Positions 1-6,660 are shown, counted from the stretch's first letter. The stretch is 9,108 nt of DNA from Nitrososphaeraceae archaeon (GCA_025922755.1 JAICHE010000033.1:1-9108); one strand, 5' to 3'. Translations and numbers: made by a program. The notes: generated from the sequence alone by a model not told the origin.

Positions 1-454
1 CTTCTAAAATAATATTTTTTTGTGAATCAGTTCTTCTCAAAAAACCTTGAGGATCTAAAAATAAAAAATTTGCATCTTTTTTTATTTTTGATAAAGTATC
101 TGTAGATATTTCATGAAAAATAGGACTCACTAAAAACCCATCGGCATTAATTTTGTTGTAATCTATGGGTTCACATTGATTTTCTAATTTTAGAGTTCTA
201 TCAGACCCTTCAATTGTAATTGAAAATCTAGTAGTGTTCTTTTCACTTAGCGCATTTTCAAAATTTAACTTGTTGTCGGTAAGGTATTGTTTGTATGGGA
301 AATCTGAACCAAATTTAGTTACAAGAGTCACATCAAATTTAAAGCGCTTTGCAGTTATTCCCCCATAACAAGCTGCGCCACCAATTTGTTCATATTTTGA
401 ATCCCCTATGGATATAGTATCAATAGCACAGTGGGAAAATAATGCAATTTTCAT
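1..454 (-). CDS. PfkB/ribokinase-family carbohydrate kinase, N-terminal part (cut by window edge)
   Basis: An open frame of 151 codons starts at an ATG (454-452) and runs off the left edge without a stop, so only the N-terminal half is visible. The protein begins MKIALFSHCAIDTI and has a GGAACYGG glycine motif at residues 25-32, followed by a strand-rich stretch (DVTLVTKFGSDF) and a later LDPQGFLR segment near residue 133. This order matches PfkB-family sugar/nucleoside kinases, where the di-glycine region binds the substrate. The C-terminal GAGD-type ATP/catalytic signature would lie outside the window, so activity and substrate cannot be judged. The start lies 25 bases downstream of the small zinc-ribbon gene on the same strand, so the two may be co-transcribed. 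No strong TATA box sits at the leaderless distance; a TATATT at about 467-472 is too close. Family call fairly sure, substrate unknown. Confidence 0.75.
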   Translation of the reverse strand, partial: MKIALFSHCAIDTISIGDSKYEQIGGAACYGGITAKRFKFDVTLVTKFGSDFPYKQYLTDNKLNFENALSEKNTTRFSITIEGSDRTLKLENQCEPIDYNKINADGFLVSPIFHEISTDTLSKIKKDANFLFLDPQGFLRRTDSQKNIILE

Positions 455-479
455 TTAATTGAATCCATATATTGATGAT

Positions 480-587
480 TTAGTTATTTGCATTCATCTT
501 TTCAAAACAGGTTTTACAGATAATTTCTCCTTTGGATACTATCAGATCCAAATTAGAGACAAAGCATTTGTGACATAATCCACGCAT
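480..587 (-). CDS. Small zinc-ribbon protein, 35 residues
   Basis: A short minus-strand frame starts at an ATG (587-585) and ends in TAA (482-480). The 35-residue product has two knuckles, CHKC at residues 5-8 and CKTC at residues 24-27, separated by a 15-residue strand-turn-strand-like segment. That is the geometry of a single four-cysteine zinc ribbon. The frame stays open for about 20 more codons upstream, including another Cys (TVCRYM), but holds no ATG, GTG or TTG there, so the internal ATG is the best start. A TTTTAATTC TATA-like element (617-625) could drive it with a leader of about 8 bases. The sugar kinase start follows 25 bases after the stop. I do not recognise a specific family; a role in protein or nucleic-acid binding is only inferred from the fold. 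The spaced cysteine pairs make chance unlikely but not excluded. Confidence 0.55.
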   Translation of the reverse strand: MRGLCHKCFVSNLDLIVSKGEIICKTCFEKMNANN

Positions 588-687
588 ATATCTACAAACT
601 GTAAGAGCAAGATCAAGAATTAAAACATGATCCAGAATTCCTTCCTAGATAGGCACGAATTGTTGCAATTTTTAGATTATACGCAAG

Positions 688-696
688 AATATAAGG
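688..696 (+). promoter_or_regulatory. TATA box for S26e gene
   Basis: AATATAAGG is centred 25 bases before the ATG at 717, the archaeal spacing for transcription starting at the start codon itself. The GGAGG inside and just after it is 17 bases from the ATG, too far for a normal Shine-Dalgarno site, so I read it as the promoter flank. Confidence 0.5.
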
Positions 697-716
697 AGGC
701 ACGAGAGATTATTGGC

Positions 717-1004
717 ATGCCACTTAAGCGTGCTAGTAGAGGACGTACAAAAGGAGGAAAAGGTTCAACAGGAGTCGTACAGTGTACAAACTGTGGGCAA
801 ACAGTACCTAAAGACAAAGCAAAAAAAGTCACATCAAAACTCAATCTAGTGGAACATACTTTGGCAAAAGAATTACGTGCTCAAGGTGCATATATTGCAT
901 CGCCAACTGTATTGAAGCACTATTGCATTTCTTGTGCAATTCATTTTAAAATTCTAAAAATCAGATCAGCTGACAATAGAAGAAAACGAGGAAAACTTCG
1001 ATAA
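717..1004 (+). CDS. rps26e: 30S ribosomal protein S26e
   Basis: The 95-residue protein is a small, very basic ribosomal protein of the archaeal/eukaryotic S26e family, a component of the small subunit near the mRNA exit site. The family signature is plain: CTNCGQTVPKDKA at residues 23-35 and HYCISCAIH at 68-76 closely match eukaryotic S26, and C23, C26, C70 and C73 form the zinc site. The C-terminus is a basic tail (NRRKRGKLR). The frame is open further upstream to an ATG at 627, but those 30 residues are unlike any S26e, and a TATA box lies inside them 25 bases before the ATG at 717; I therefore start the gene at 717. It converges on the CDP-alcohol phosphatidyltransferase gene with only two bases between stop codons. 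S26e is present in only some archaeal lineages, which supports a TACK-group source. Confidence 0.95.
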   Translation: MPLKRASRGRTKGGKGSTGVVQCTNCGQTVPKDKAKKVTSKLNLVEHTLAKELRAQGAYIASPTVLKHYCISCAIHFKILKIRSADNRRKRGKLR

Positions 1005-1006
1005 AA

Positions 1007-1579
1007 TTATTCCTCAATATTTTTGGCAGTAACTATCATCCTTTGAACTAAAGTTATAGCTGCAATTATAACTACTATCAAAACGGCTATTCCCATAAAT
1101 CCTACAATTCCAATTATTGCAATAACCAAAAGTCGTTCTGCACGCTCACCAATACCAACACCTTGAAGTTTTACATTTAGTGCATCAGACTTTGCTCTAG
1201 CATAACTTACTAACAGAGACAGAGTAATTGCCAATAAAACAAGATATGGTTCTGCATAACCACCAACCAAGATTCCTAAAAAAATTGCCGTTTCTGCAAT
1301 TTTATCAAACATTGAATCAAGATATCCGCCTTTTTTTGATGTCTTACCTGTTACTCTTGCAACTTGACCATCCACCATATCAAAAAATCCTGAAACAAGT
1401 AACAAGATTCCACCTATGATTAACCCGTATTCTATGGCCAACCCATAAACTACGGCAGATGCCAAAGCAAAAACCAAACCAACCGAAGTCCAAAAGTTTG
1501 GAGAGAGTCCTGTTGATGCAAATGCTTTCCCCATCTTTTCAAGTGCTGGTCGAAGTGACTCTCTAAGATTATTTAACAC
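1007..1579 (-). CDS. CDP-alcohol phosphatidyltransferase (probably archaetidylinositol-phosphate synthase type)
   Basis: A 190-residue integral membrane enzyme of the CDP-alcohol phosphotransferase family, which transfers a lipid phosphate from CDP-archaeol (or a similar CDP-lipid) to an alcohol head group. The full family signature is present: D67-x2-D70-G71-x2-A74-R75-x8-G84-x3-D88-x3-D92, the metal- and CDP-binding aspartates. Hydrophobic segments lie around residues 32-49, 52-66, 94-124 and 148-182, the last being almost pure Ile/Val/Ala/Gly. The length and the N-terminal pattern (LRPALEKMGKAF..TGLSPNFWT) suit the archaeal archaetidylinositol-phosphate synthase group, but the head-group acceptor cannot be read from sequence. 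The start codon is GTG at 1579-1577, 25 bases from the centre of a strong TATA box, so the mRNA is probably leaderless. A GGGAG lies just upstream but would not be transcribed if so. Family call secure; substrate an inference. Confidence 0.9.
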   Translation of the reverse strand: MLNNLRESLRPALEKMGKAFASTGLSPNFWTSVGLVFALASAVVYGLAIEYGLIIGGILLLVSGFFDMVDGQVARVTGKTSKKGGYLDSMFDKIAETAIFLGILVGGYAEPYLVLLAITLSLLVSYARAKSDALNVKLQGVGIGERAERLLVIAIIGIVGFMGIAVLIVVIIAAITLVQRMIVTAKNIEE

Positions 1580-1600
1580 GAGATTCTCCCAAAACCCACG

Positions 1601-1608
1601 TATATAAA
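1601..1608 (-). promoter_or_regulatory. TATA box for the CDP-alcohol phosphatidyltransferase gene
   Basis: On the minus strand this reads TTTATATA within TTTTTTATATACGTGG, a textbook archaeal box A. Its centre is 25.5 bases from the first base of the GTG start codon at 1579, which predicts a leaderless transcript. Confidence 0.65.
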
Positions 1609-1672
1609 AAATCAGAAAAATTTGGTCTGTTTTTTGATAAATTTTTGAAGGATGCTTTGTTTCAGGCGTGAA

Positions 1673-1843
1673 TTAGAGATTATCTTCAACAATCACACAT
1701 TGGGTATGAATAGGATCATCTACAAAATGATAGCAATTTGAACACTTGAATTGGGAAGGTTGTTCGCAAACCATACAGGTTGTCAGTACGTCAAGGGATT
1801 CTCCACAATTTCTGCAAGAATCGATTCTGTTAAATTCTAACAT
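1673..1843 (-). CDS. Small multi-cysteine (double zinc-ribbon-like) protein, 56 residues
   Basis: A 56-codon frame runs from ATG (1843-1841) to TAA (1675-1673). The product contains three CxxC pairs: CRNC at residues 10-13, CMVC at 23-26 and CSNC at 34-37, with a further CxxC-like tail of H39, H46 and C49. This is enough for two zinc sites: C10/C13 with C23/C26, and C34/C37 with H46/C49 or H39. The remaining sequence is short and acidic (VDDP, VEDNL). A TATA-like TATTTTATTT is centred 26.5 bases upstream of the ATG, so it appears to have its own promoter although it follows the agmatinase gene by 74 bases on the same strand. I do not recognise a named family. Zinc binding is inferred from the cysteine pattern; any role, such as binding a larger protein or nucleic acid, is open. 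The ordered Cys pairs and promoter support a real gene. Confidence 0.7.
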   Translation of the reverse strand: MLEFNRIDSCRNCGESLDVLTTCMVCEQPSQFKCSNCYHFVDDPIHTQCVIVEDNL

Positions 1844-1854
1844 GAAAATTTTCT

Positions 1855-1861
1855 AAAAAAA
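1855..1861 (-). terminator. Possible oligo-T terminator after the thrS-agmatinase operon
   Basis: Seven T residues on the minus strand, preceded by TTTTATTTCTC, lie about 57-63 bases downstream of the agmatinase stop codon. Archaeal RNA polymerase ends transcripts at such T tracts without a hairpin. The tract also falls between the TATA box and start codon of the next gene, so it may be only promoter-flank composition. Confidence 0.25.
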
Positions 1862-1864
1862 GAG

Positions 1865-1874
1865 AAATAAAATA
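1865..1874 (-). promoter_or_regulatory. TATA box for the 56-residue zinc protein gene
   Basis: TATTTTATTT on the minus strand is centred 26.5 bases from the ATG at 1843. The spacing matches the other promoters in the window and suggests a leaderless message. Confidence 0.45.
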
Positions 1875-1917
1875 CAAACAAAGTAATTTGTGTTAGGCAA
1901 TAGTCAATCTACTTTAG

Positions 1918-2787
1918 CTAGTTTTGAGCCAAATTCATAGCTATTAGAGTAGACATCACTTTAGCTGCAAGAGATGCAGTTGCCCCATTATCATAACTTG
2001 GATTCAATTCTACAATATCCACTCCTGTGACCTTTTTGTTCTCAAAAGAGTAAATCATATCAAACAATTCACGGGATGTAATTCCTGCAGCTTCGGGATT
2101 GCCAACACCAGGAGCAAATGCAGGATCTAGGACATCAAGATCAAGACTGGTATAAAGAGTATCAAATGAAGACACATGATCTTTTAGTAATTGAGGTCCC
2201 TTTCCTTGACGTATTTCTTTGTCAGTGATTGTTTTAATATTGTGCTCTTTTAAGAAAGCAAATTCTTCTTTAACAAAAGCTCGTGCACCAACATGTAAGA
2301 TGTTGTCTGCACCTCTTTCTTCAACTATTCTTCTAAGATAAGATGCATGACTTAATTTAATGTCAGCATATTCATCGCGTAAATCATAATGTGCATCAAA
2401 TACAACATACCCAGTGTTTTTTGGAAAACTCATGTAAGTTCCATAGGTAATCAAATGCTCACCGCCAAGAATGAACAACTGTCTGTTTTTTTCAAATAGT
2501 TCTTTTGTGATTTTTCTAACCATGTCAATCATCTCAGATGCTACAACCGTGTGGGTAGTGTTTCCCAAGTCCTCAATGTTTGCATTCTCAAGATCAATTC
2601 CTAAATCAGGATGAAAAATCTCAATGTTGTTAAATGCGTCTCGGATTACATCAGGTCCAAATCTGCAACCAGGCTTGTAGGAGTGAGTAGAATCAAAAGG
2701 AATACCAAAGACGGTTGCAATAGGTTCGCCTTCTCCTGATGCGGTGATCAGTGGATTTCTATTCATGTATAGATCTAAAAAGCTCAT
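1918..2787 (-). CDS. speB: Agmatinase / arginase-family ureohydrolase
   Basis: A 289-residue, full-length enzyme of the ureohydrolase (arginase/agmatinase) family, which hydrolyses a guanidino group to release urea; agmatine to putrescine is the usual archaeal assignment. The two-manganese site is complete: GGEH (H111), DAHYD (D131, H133, D135) and SLDLDVLDP (D216, D218, followed by D221-P222), with E259 in VDIVELNP. PEAAGIT at 231-237 and SHASYLRR at 146-153 are the expected substrate-side segments. It begins three bases after the thrS stop codon, and a GGTG Shine-Dalgarno-like element in the thrS tail (2794-2797) lies six bases before its ATG, so it is translated from the thrS message. A deoxyhypusine synthase homologue lies about 2.8 kb away, which raises the option that the real substrate is an agmatinyl-lysine on aIF5A. 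Family certain; agmatine as sole substrate is inferred. Confidence 0.88.
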   Translation of the reverse strand: MSFLDLYMNRNPLITASGEGEPIATVFGIPFDSTHSYKPGCRFGPDVIRDAFNNIEIFHPDLGIDLENANIEDLGNTTHTVVASEMIDMVRKITKELFEKNRQLFILGGEHLITYGTYMSFPKNTGYVVFDAHYDLRDEYADIKLSHASYLRRIVEERGADNILHVGARAFVKEEFAFLKEHNIKTITDKEIRQGKGPQLLKDHVSSFDTLYTSLDLDVLDPAFAPGVGNPEAAGITSRELFDMIYSFENKKVTGVDIVELNPSYDNGATASLAAKVMSTLIAMNLAQN

Positions 2788-2790
2788 TTT

Positions 2791-4656
2791 TTACACCATT
2801 AATTGAGGCCTTTGAGACAGGTTCCTTGGATTGTTCAAACCAGAAAATGGTTTGTCTTTTGTCTGTTCTTGAAATTCTTTTATGAAATCATCAAATGAAA
2901 GTTCTCTGACATTTCCTGTTTGCCTGTCTCGAATGCTAAGGTTTTCAGAATCTGCTTCTTTTTCCCCAATCACAAGAATGTAGCGAATCCATTCTTTTTC
3001 TGCTTCTCTAATTCGTTTTCCAATACTGTCATTTCTGTCATCAATATCAACACGAATGTTATGAGAAGATAGTTTGTCAGACAGTGTTGAACAAACATCA
3101 TAAAACTCGTCTTTTAGAGGAATAACTCTTACTTGTGTGGGAGCAAGCCATAATGGAAGAGATGGTTTTCTACCTTGTTTTGAATCAAATGCTGCTTTTT
3201 CCAAAAGAGCGTAAATAATTCTCTCAATTGCGCCGCTGGGGGAATTGTGTAAAATTATGGGGTTCTTTTTTACATTATTCTCATCTACAAAGTCAATACC
3301 ATACCGATTTCCATTTTCTACATCTATTTGATCAGTCGATAAAGCAGATGCTTTTCCAAGATTATCTATAAAATTAAACTCCCATTTTAAAACAAAATAA
3401 AAGAATTTTTCTTTCCACATTTCAACTAAAACAGGTTTTCCATGTTTTTTTACAAGTTCTTCAACTGTTTTTTTATTTTCATTGTAAAAGTCCTCTGTAA
3501 ACCTTATGGCCATTTCATAATCTGACTCTTCTATTCCTAATTCCTTTAGTACGCTTTGAGATAGATCAAAACGGGTTTTGATTTCATCAATTGATTGCTC
3601 CATGTCTTTACAGAACGCATGACAGTCAGGCATAGTAAATGCTCGAAGTCTCCTTAACCCAACCAGTTCTCCTGATTGTTCGCGCCTGAAACTATACCTA
3701 GTAAGTTCGTACAAACGATATGGTAGATTTTTGTAAGATAGTTGAAATTCGTTTGCCATTAGGAATTGTCCAAAGCATGCGGCAAATCGCAAAAAAAGTT
3801 TCTTACCTTCTGAATCGATATTGTATTGTCTGGCAGGAAATCTGTTAAAGTAACTAACCATACTTGGATGGTGTGAATCATACATGATTGGCGTCTCTAC
3901 TTCATATCCCCCATAATCCTTGACTCGTTTTGTAACGTATTGTTCAATTAGTGATTTTATCAATCTCCCGTTTGGAAAAAATCGCATGTTTCCTGAATCT
4001 GATGCAGATTCATAATCTGCAATTGCCAATTTTTTCATCAATGCAACATGTGGAGGAGGTTCATCAACACTTCGTTTTTTTGCAGATTCATATTTTGATA
4101 ACACTTCTAATTTGGGATGTTTTGAGAAATTAAATTCAGACATTGGAGTCATTGTTCCTTCAGGAGTAAGGATATACCAAAAGGATTTGATTTTAGATTC
4201 TCCTTTTAGTGCCTCAGATGTGTCTTCCTCAGATTTAATACCAGTAGTTTGTTTTGTGATTACTTTGGAGCTTTCTGCCAAAGGATGTCCTTTTACTTGA
4301 ACCTTGTAGGATTTTGTCCAGCCAAAAGGAGAATGAGAAACATCAAGATCCTTGGCAGACGTTTCCATCTCTTTTAGTAGAGAAATTGCAGTTGAAGGAG
4401 GTGCCAAGTTTGAGCTGAGATGAGCATATGGGTAAAGCAGTAATTTTTTGCAACCAATTTTTTCCATAGAATTTTTTATCTGAGAAATCGCATCTTGTGC
4501 CACTGATGAATCATCTTCTTTTTCAATGGCAACAAAAGCCACAACTAGCTCATCTAGGTGGATGGTATCAGTAGAAACGTTTTCTTCTGCAGTTTTAATC
4601 TCCTTTTTTGTAGGAGTGTACTCGATACTGTCACAGTGAAGTTGTAAAATACGCAC
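2791..4656 (-). CDS. thrS: Threonyl-tRNA synthetase, archaeal type
   Basis: A 621-residue cytosolic class II synthetase that charges tRNA-Thr. The archaeal N-terminal editing domain (about 1-140, D-aminoacyl-tRNA deacylase-like fold, removes mischarged serine) is present with H79 in PYAHLS and the PFGWTKSYK..KGHPLAE block at 110-128. The catalytic core follows: motif 2 at about 319-340 (RYSFRREQSG), motif 3 GAIERI at 475-480, and zinc ligands C294, H346 and H470. The anticodon-binding domain spans about 505-600 (RIREAEKEWIRYILVIGEKE). There is no TGS domain, as usual for archaea. The start is GTG at 4656-4654, 26 bases from a good TATA box, predicting a leaderless mRNA. It is the first gene of a two-gene operon with the agmatinase. 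All expected elements are in place and the length is normal. Confidence 0.96.
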   Translation of the reverse strand: MRILQLHCDSIEYTPTKKEIKTAEENVSTDTIHLDELVVAFVAIEKEDDSSVAQDAISQIKNSMEKIGCKKLLLYPYAHLSSNLAPPSTAISLLKEMETSAKDLDVSHSPFGWTKSYKVQVKGHPLAESSKVITKQTTGIKSEEDTSEALKGESKIKSFWYILTPEGTMTPMSEFNFSKHPKLEVLSKYESAKKRSVDEPPPHVALMKKLAIADYESASDSGNMRFFPNGRLIKSLIEQYVTKRVKDYGGYEVETPIMYDSHHPSMVSYFNRFPARQYNIDSEGKKLFLRFAACFGQFLMANEFQLSYKNLPYRLYELTRYSFRREQSGELVGLRRLRAFTMPDCHAFCKDMEQSIDEIKTRFDLSQSVLKELGIEESDYEMAIRFTEDFYNENKKTVEELVKKHGKPVLVEMWKEKFFYFVLKWEFNFIDNLGKASALSTDQIDVENGNRYGIDFVDENNVKKNPIILHNSPSGAIERIIYALLEKAAFDSKQGRKPSLPLWLAPTQVRVIPLKDEFYDVCSTLSDKLSSHNIRVDIDDRNDSIGKRIREAEKEWIRYILVIGEKEADSENLSIRDRQTGNVRELSFDDFIKEFQEQTKDKPFSGLNNPRNLSQRPQLMV

Positions 4657-4677
4657 GATAAGTTACCCAATTGTGGC

Positions 4678-4686
4678 ATAAATATA
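4678..4686 (-). promoter_or_regulatory. TATA box for the thrS-agmatinase operon
   Basis: The minus strand reads TATATTTAT, centred 26 bases before the thrS GTG codon. No T-box or other leader structure is possible if transcription starts at the GTG. Confidence 0.6.
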
Positions 4687-4724
4687 CGATTCTTTCATAA
4701 AATTAAGATAGAAAGAAGAGGGCA

Positions 4725-5030
4725 TCAAGAACCTTCAAGTGATTTTTCTATAATGCCCCTTAATTCTTGTCTATGAGATTCTATTATACCTCGGATTTCA
4801 AACGAATCAATATAACCGCCTGAAGTGGCTCTTGAGGCCTTTAGAAGAAAATGAAGGGATCCTTCCTCTAATTTTCCCACATAGTACCCATACAAAAAAT
4901 CAATTTCGTTTTGACATTTCCAAACTTGTTCTATTTTGTAAAATGTCTGATTAATTTCCGTTGGAATTTCCTTTAATCTTTGTTTTACGTAATTGTCTAT
5001 GGATTTTCGAATAGAAGAATCATTTAGCAT
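4725..5030 (-). CDS. Unrecognised small protein, 101 residues
   Basis: I do not recognise this family. The product is soluble, without signal peptide or membrane segment. It looks mostly helical: an N-terminal charged helix (SIRKSIDNYVKQRLKEI, about 6-22), a central segment rich in aromatic residues (QTFYKIEQVWKCQNEIDFLYGYYVGKL, about 28-54), and a C-terminal charged helix after SGGYIDS (about 71-100). There is a single cysteine and no obvious catalytic motif. The ATG at 5030 has a TATTTATG TATA-like element centred about 28 bases upstream, so it seems to have its own promoter. It lies between the thrS operon and another unknown small gene, all on the minus strand. Codon use and composition match the neighbours, supporting a native conserved gene of this lineage. 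Confidence 0.75.
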   Translation of the reverse strand: MLNDSSIRKSIDNYVKQRLKEIPTEINQTFYKIEQVWKCQNEIDFLYGYYVGKLEEGSLHFLLKASRATSGGYIDSFEIRGIIESHRQELRGIIEKSLEGS

Positions 5031-5053
5031 GTTTCTGAATATTAGTTATAGTT

Positions 5054-5064
5054 CATAAATAATT
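5054..5064 (-). promoter_or_regulatory. TATA-like box for the 101-residue protein gene
   Basis: AATTATTTATG on the minus strand is centred about 28 bases before the ATG at 5030, consistent with a leaderless or nearly leaderless message. Confidence 0.4.
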
Positions 5065-5076
5065 TAGAACATTAGT

Positions 5077-5415
5077 TTATTCTGCCAAATGTCCTTTGAG
5101 TGTAATAATTGAACGTAAAATTAAAGCTGATAATCCAAGATTAGAGACCAGAAATTGTACGGCACGATTTAACGAATCTTTACCGCGAAATCCCTCATCA
5201 TAAATCATTTCAACTGATCCCCTATCTGTTTCGACAAAAGAAGTTATCAATGAAAAGGGACCCAATTTTTCATCAATTTTTTCCACATAAAGTCTTAATT
5301 CAACATGTTTTACCAAAAATCCCTGTTCTTCAAAATCTCCAGAATTAAACAAAATTTCTATTTGATCTGGTTTGCGGTTAACACGGTTAGGATCATGTAA
5401 ATCAATAATTTTCAT
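5077..5415 (-). CDS. Unrecognised small protein, 112 residues
   Basis: I do not recognise this family. The chosen ATG (5415-5413) gives a protein beginning MKIIDLHDPNRVNRKPDQ. The frame remains open upstream to an ATG at 5478, but the extra 21 residues (beginning MRKFCFVMHRF) are hydrophobic and atypical, and a weak TATA-like TTTCTTATG lies within them about 28 bases before 5415. From residue 20 the protein looks like alternating strands (IEILFNSGDF, LVKHVELRLYVEKI, FSLITSFVETDRGSVEMIYDEGF), followed by a C-terminal hydrophobic helix (AVQFLVSNLGLSALILRSI) that might be amphipathic or membrane-associated. It has no signal peptide and no cysteines. It is divergent from the deoxyhypusine synthase gene across a 153-base spacer, and may share regulation with it, but nothing in the sequence ties the functions together. 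Confidence 0.65.
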   Translation of the reverse strand: MKIIDLHDPNRVNRKPDQIEILFNSGDFEEQGFLVKHVELRLYVEKIDEKLGPFSLITSFVETDRGSVEMIYDEGFRGKDSLNRAVQFLVSNLGLSALILRSIITLKGHLAE

Positions 5416-5537
5416 TTCAAGGTAAATTATTGACTCCCACATAAGAAATCTATGCATCACAAAGCAAAATTTACGCAAAATTCTAAAATTAAGTTTAAGG
5501 TCCTAATTTCTTTCAAAATTTACAGATAAAGCACAAG

Positions 5538-5547
5538 TATTAATTTA
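5538..5547 (+). promoter_or_regulatory. TATA box for the deoxyhypusine synthase homologue
   Basis: TATTAATTTA is centred 26.5 bases before the GTG at 5569. A second AT-rich stretch, TTTTATTTTA at 5551-5560, is too close to the start codon to serve a leaderless message beginning there. Confidence 0.45.
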
Positions 5548-5568
5548 CAGTTTTATTTTACCTTCAAA

Positions 5569-6660
5569 GTGGACCATCACAAATTTCATGGAAAGGACAT
5601 TCCTCACATAAAATTAGACCCAAATATGACAATTGAGGAGTTAGTTGAAGTTTTTGCAAGATCTGGATTTAATGGAAGGCAACTAGGTGAAGCTGCAAAA
5701 CTATATGCAAAGATGATAAAAGAAAACGCGACAATTTGTCTTACGGTGTCTGGAGCAATGACTCCAGTGGGATTTGGAGGAATTATCAAATCATTAATTG
5801 AGAGAGGGTTTGTAGATTGGATCATCACAACAGGTGCAAACGTGTACCATGAAGACCATTTTGCGTGGGGACTTCCAATTAAACAAGGACATTTTGATGT
5901 AGATGATATGAAACTCTATGAAAACGAGATAGTCAGAATAAGAGATGTATACATAAAATTCTATGAAACCCTTGAGGCAGAGGATCAAATTATCCAAAAA
6001 ATGTTTGGAAAAGACTTTCCTGACAAACCGTTTACTACTGCAGAATTTTGCAATCTGATGGGTAAAATTAGTAAAGAAAAATCAAAGTATCCAGAAAAAA
6101 GCTTCATCACAACAGCGTACGAGTATGATGTCCCAGTATACATTTCAACAATGAAAGACTCTTCTCTTGCACTGAATTTAGCTGTACAAAGACTAGAAGG
6201 TAAAGTGTACAATTTAGATTTTGTACGAGAGATTATAGAACAAGCATCTATTTTGTTTAATTCAAAAAAATCAGGGATTTTGGAATTAGGTGGAGGAGTT
6301 CCCAAAAATACAGCTCAGCAAACAGGTCCATTACTTGACCAAATTCTTCGACGAAATGATGGAGGACAAGATTACATTATACAAATAACAGATGCAAGAC
6401 CAGATACCGGAGGACTTTCAGGAGCTACTTTACAAGAAGGGAAAAGTTGGGGCAAAGTACAAGATTCTCACGAAGGCGTCGTCACTGTTTATGCCGATGC
6501 CACAATTGCATTTCCAATTTTAGCATTGTATGTATTGAGTAATCAAAAGCCTCGAAAACCAAAACGACTATACAAGAAATTAGATGATTTTTATCAAAAT
6601 CTAAGTAAGGATTATTTTAAAAAACCGATGAAATCAAAAAAACAAAAATCACGCAAATAA
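5569..6660 (+). CDS. Deoxyhypusine synthase family protein
   Basis: A 363-residue cytosolic NAD-dependent enzyme of the deoxyhypusine synthase family, which moves an aminobutyl group from a polyamine to a lysine of aIF5A. Family marks: SGAMTPVGFGG at 61-71, TTGANVYHED at 87-96, LGGGVPKN at 240-247, SGAT...SWGK at 284-296 with the catalytic lysine at K296, and VYADATIAFP at 307-316. Two features differ from the human enzyme by eye alignment: where human has KHH (His288) this has KN (N247), and human Asp316 corresponds to L283; both human residues line the spermidine site. The closer resemblance seems to be to the GGGVPKN/GGLSGAT deoxyhypusine synthase-like subgroup, some of which make homospermidine. 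The C-terminus is a Lys-rich tail (351-363). Start is GTG at 5569; the next Met (residue 20) would remove part of the family N-terminus. It abuts the next gene's stop codon without a gap. Confidence 0.88.
   Translation: MDHHKFHGKDIPHIKLDPNMTIEELVEVFARSGFNGRQLGEAAKLYAKMIKENATICLTVSGAMTPVGFGGIIKSLIERGFVDWIITTGANVYHEDHFAWGLPIKQGHFDVDDMKLYENEIVRIRDVYIKFYETLEAEDQIIQKMFGKDFPDKPFTTAEFCNLMGKISKEKSKYPEKSFITTAYEYDVPVYISTMKDSSLALNLAVQRLEGKVYNLDFVREIIEQASILFNSKKSGILELGGGVPKNTAQQTGPLLDQILRRNDGGQDYIIQITDARPDTGGLSGATLQEGKSWGKVQDSHEGVVTVYADATIAFPILALYVLSNQKPRKPKRLYKKLDDFYQNLSKDYFKKPMKSKKQKSRK

Noticed and set aside
695..699. GGAGG as a Shine-Dalgarno site for S26e
   Set aside because: It is 17 bases from the ATG at 717, too far, and overlaps the TATA box, so it would lie at or before the transcription start.
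627..716. 30-residue N-terminal extension of S26e from an ATG at 627
   Set aside because: It resembles no S26e N-terminus and contains the likely TATA box 25 bases before the ATG at 717.
1228..1419. Plus-strand 63-codon frame inside the CDP-alcohol phosphatidyltransferase gene
   Set aside because: It is antisense to a strongly conserved membrane enzyme and has no motif or promoter of its own.
4657..4724. Possible terminator or regulatory RNA between the 101-residue gene and thrS
   Set aside because: I see only the thrS TATA box and a short pyrimidine run on the minus strand (CTCTTCTTTCT); no hairpin or long T tract is evident.
5604..6305. Three minus-strand frames of 67-106 codons opposite the deoxyhypusine synthase homologue
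   Set aside because: They lie antisense to a well-supported conserved gene and show no family features.
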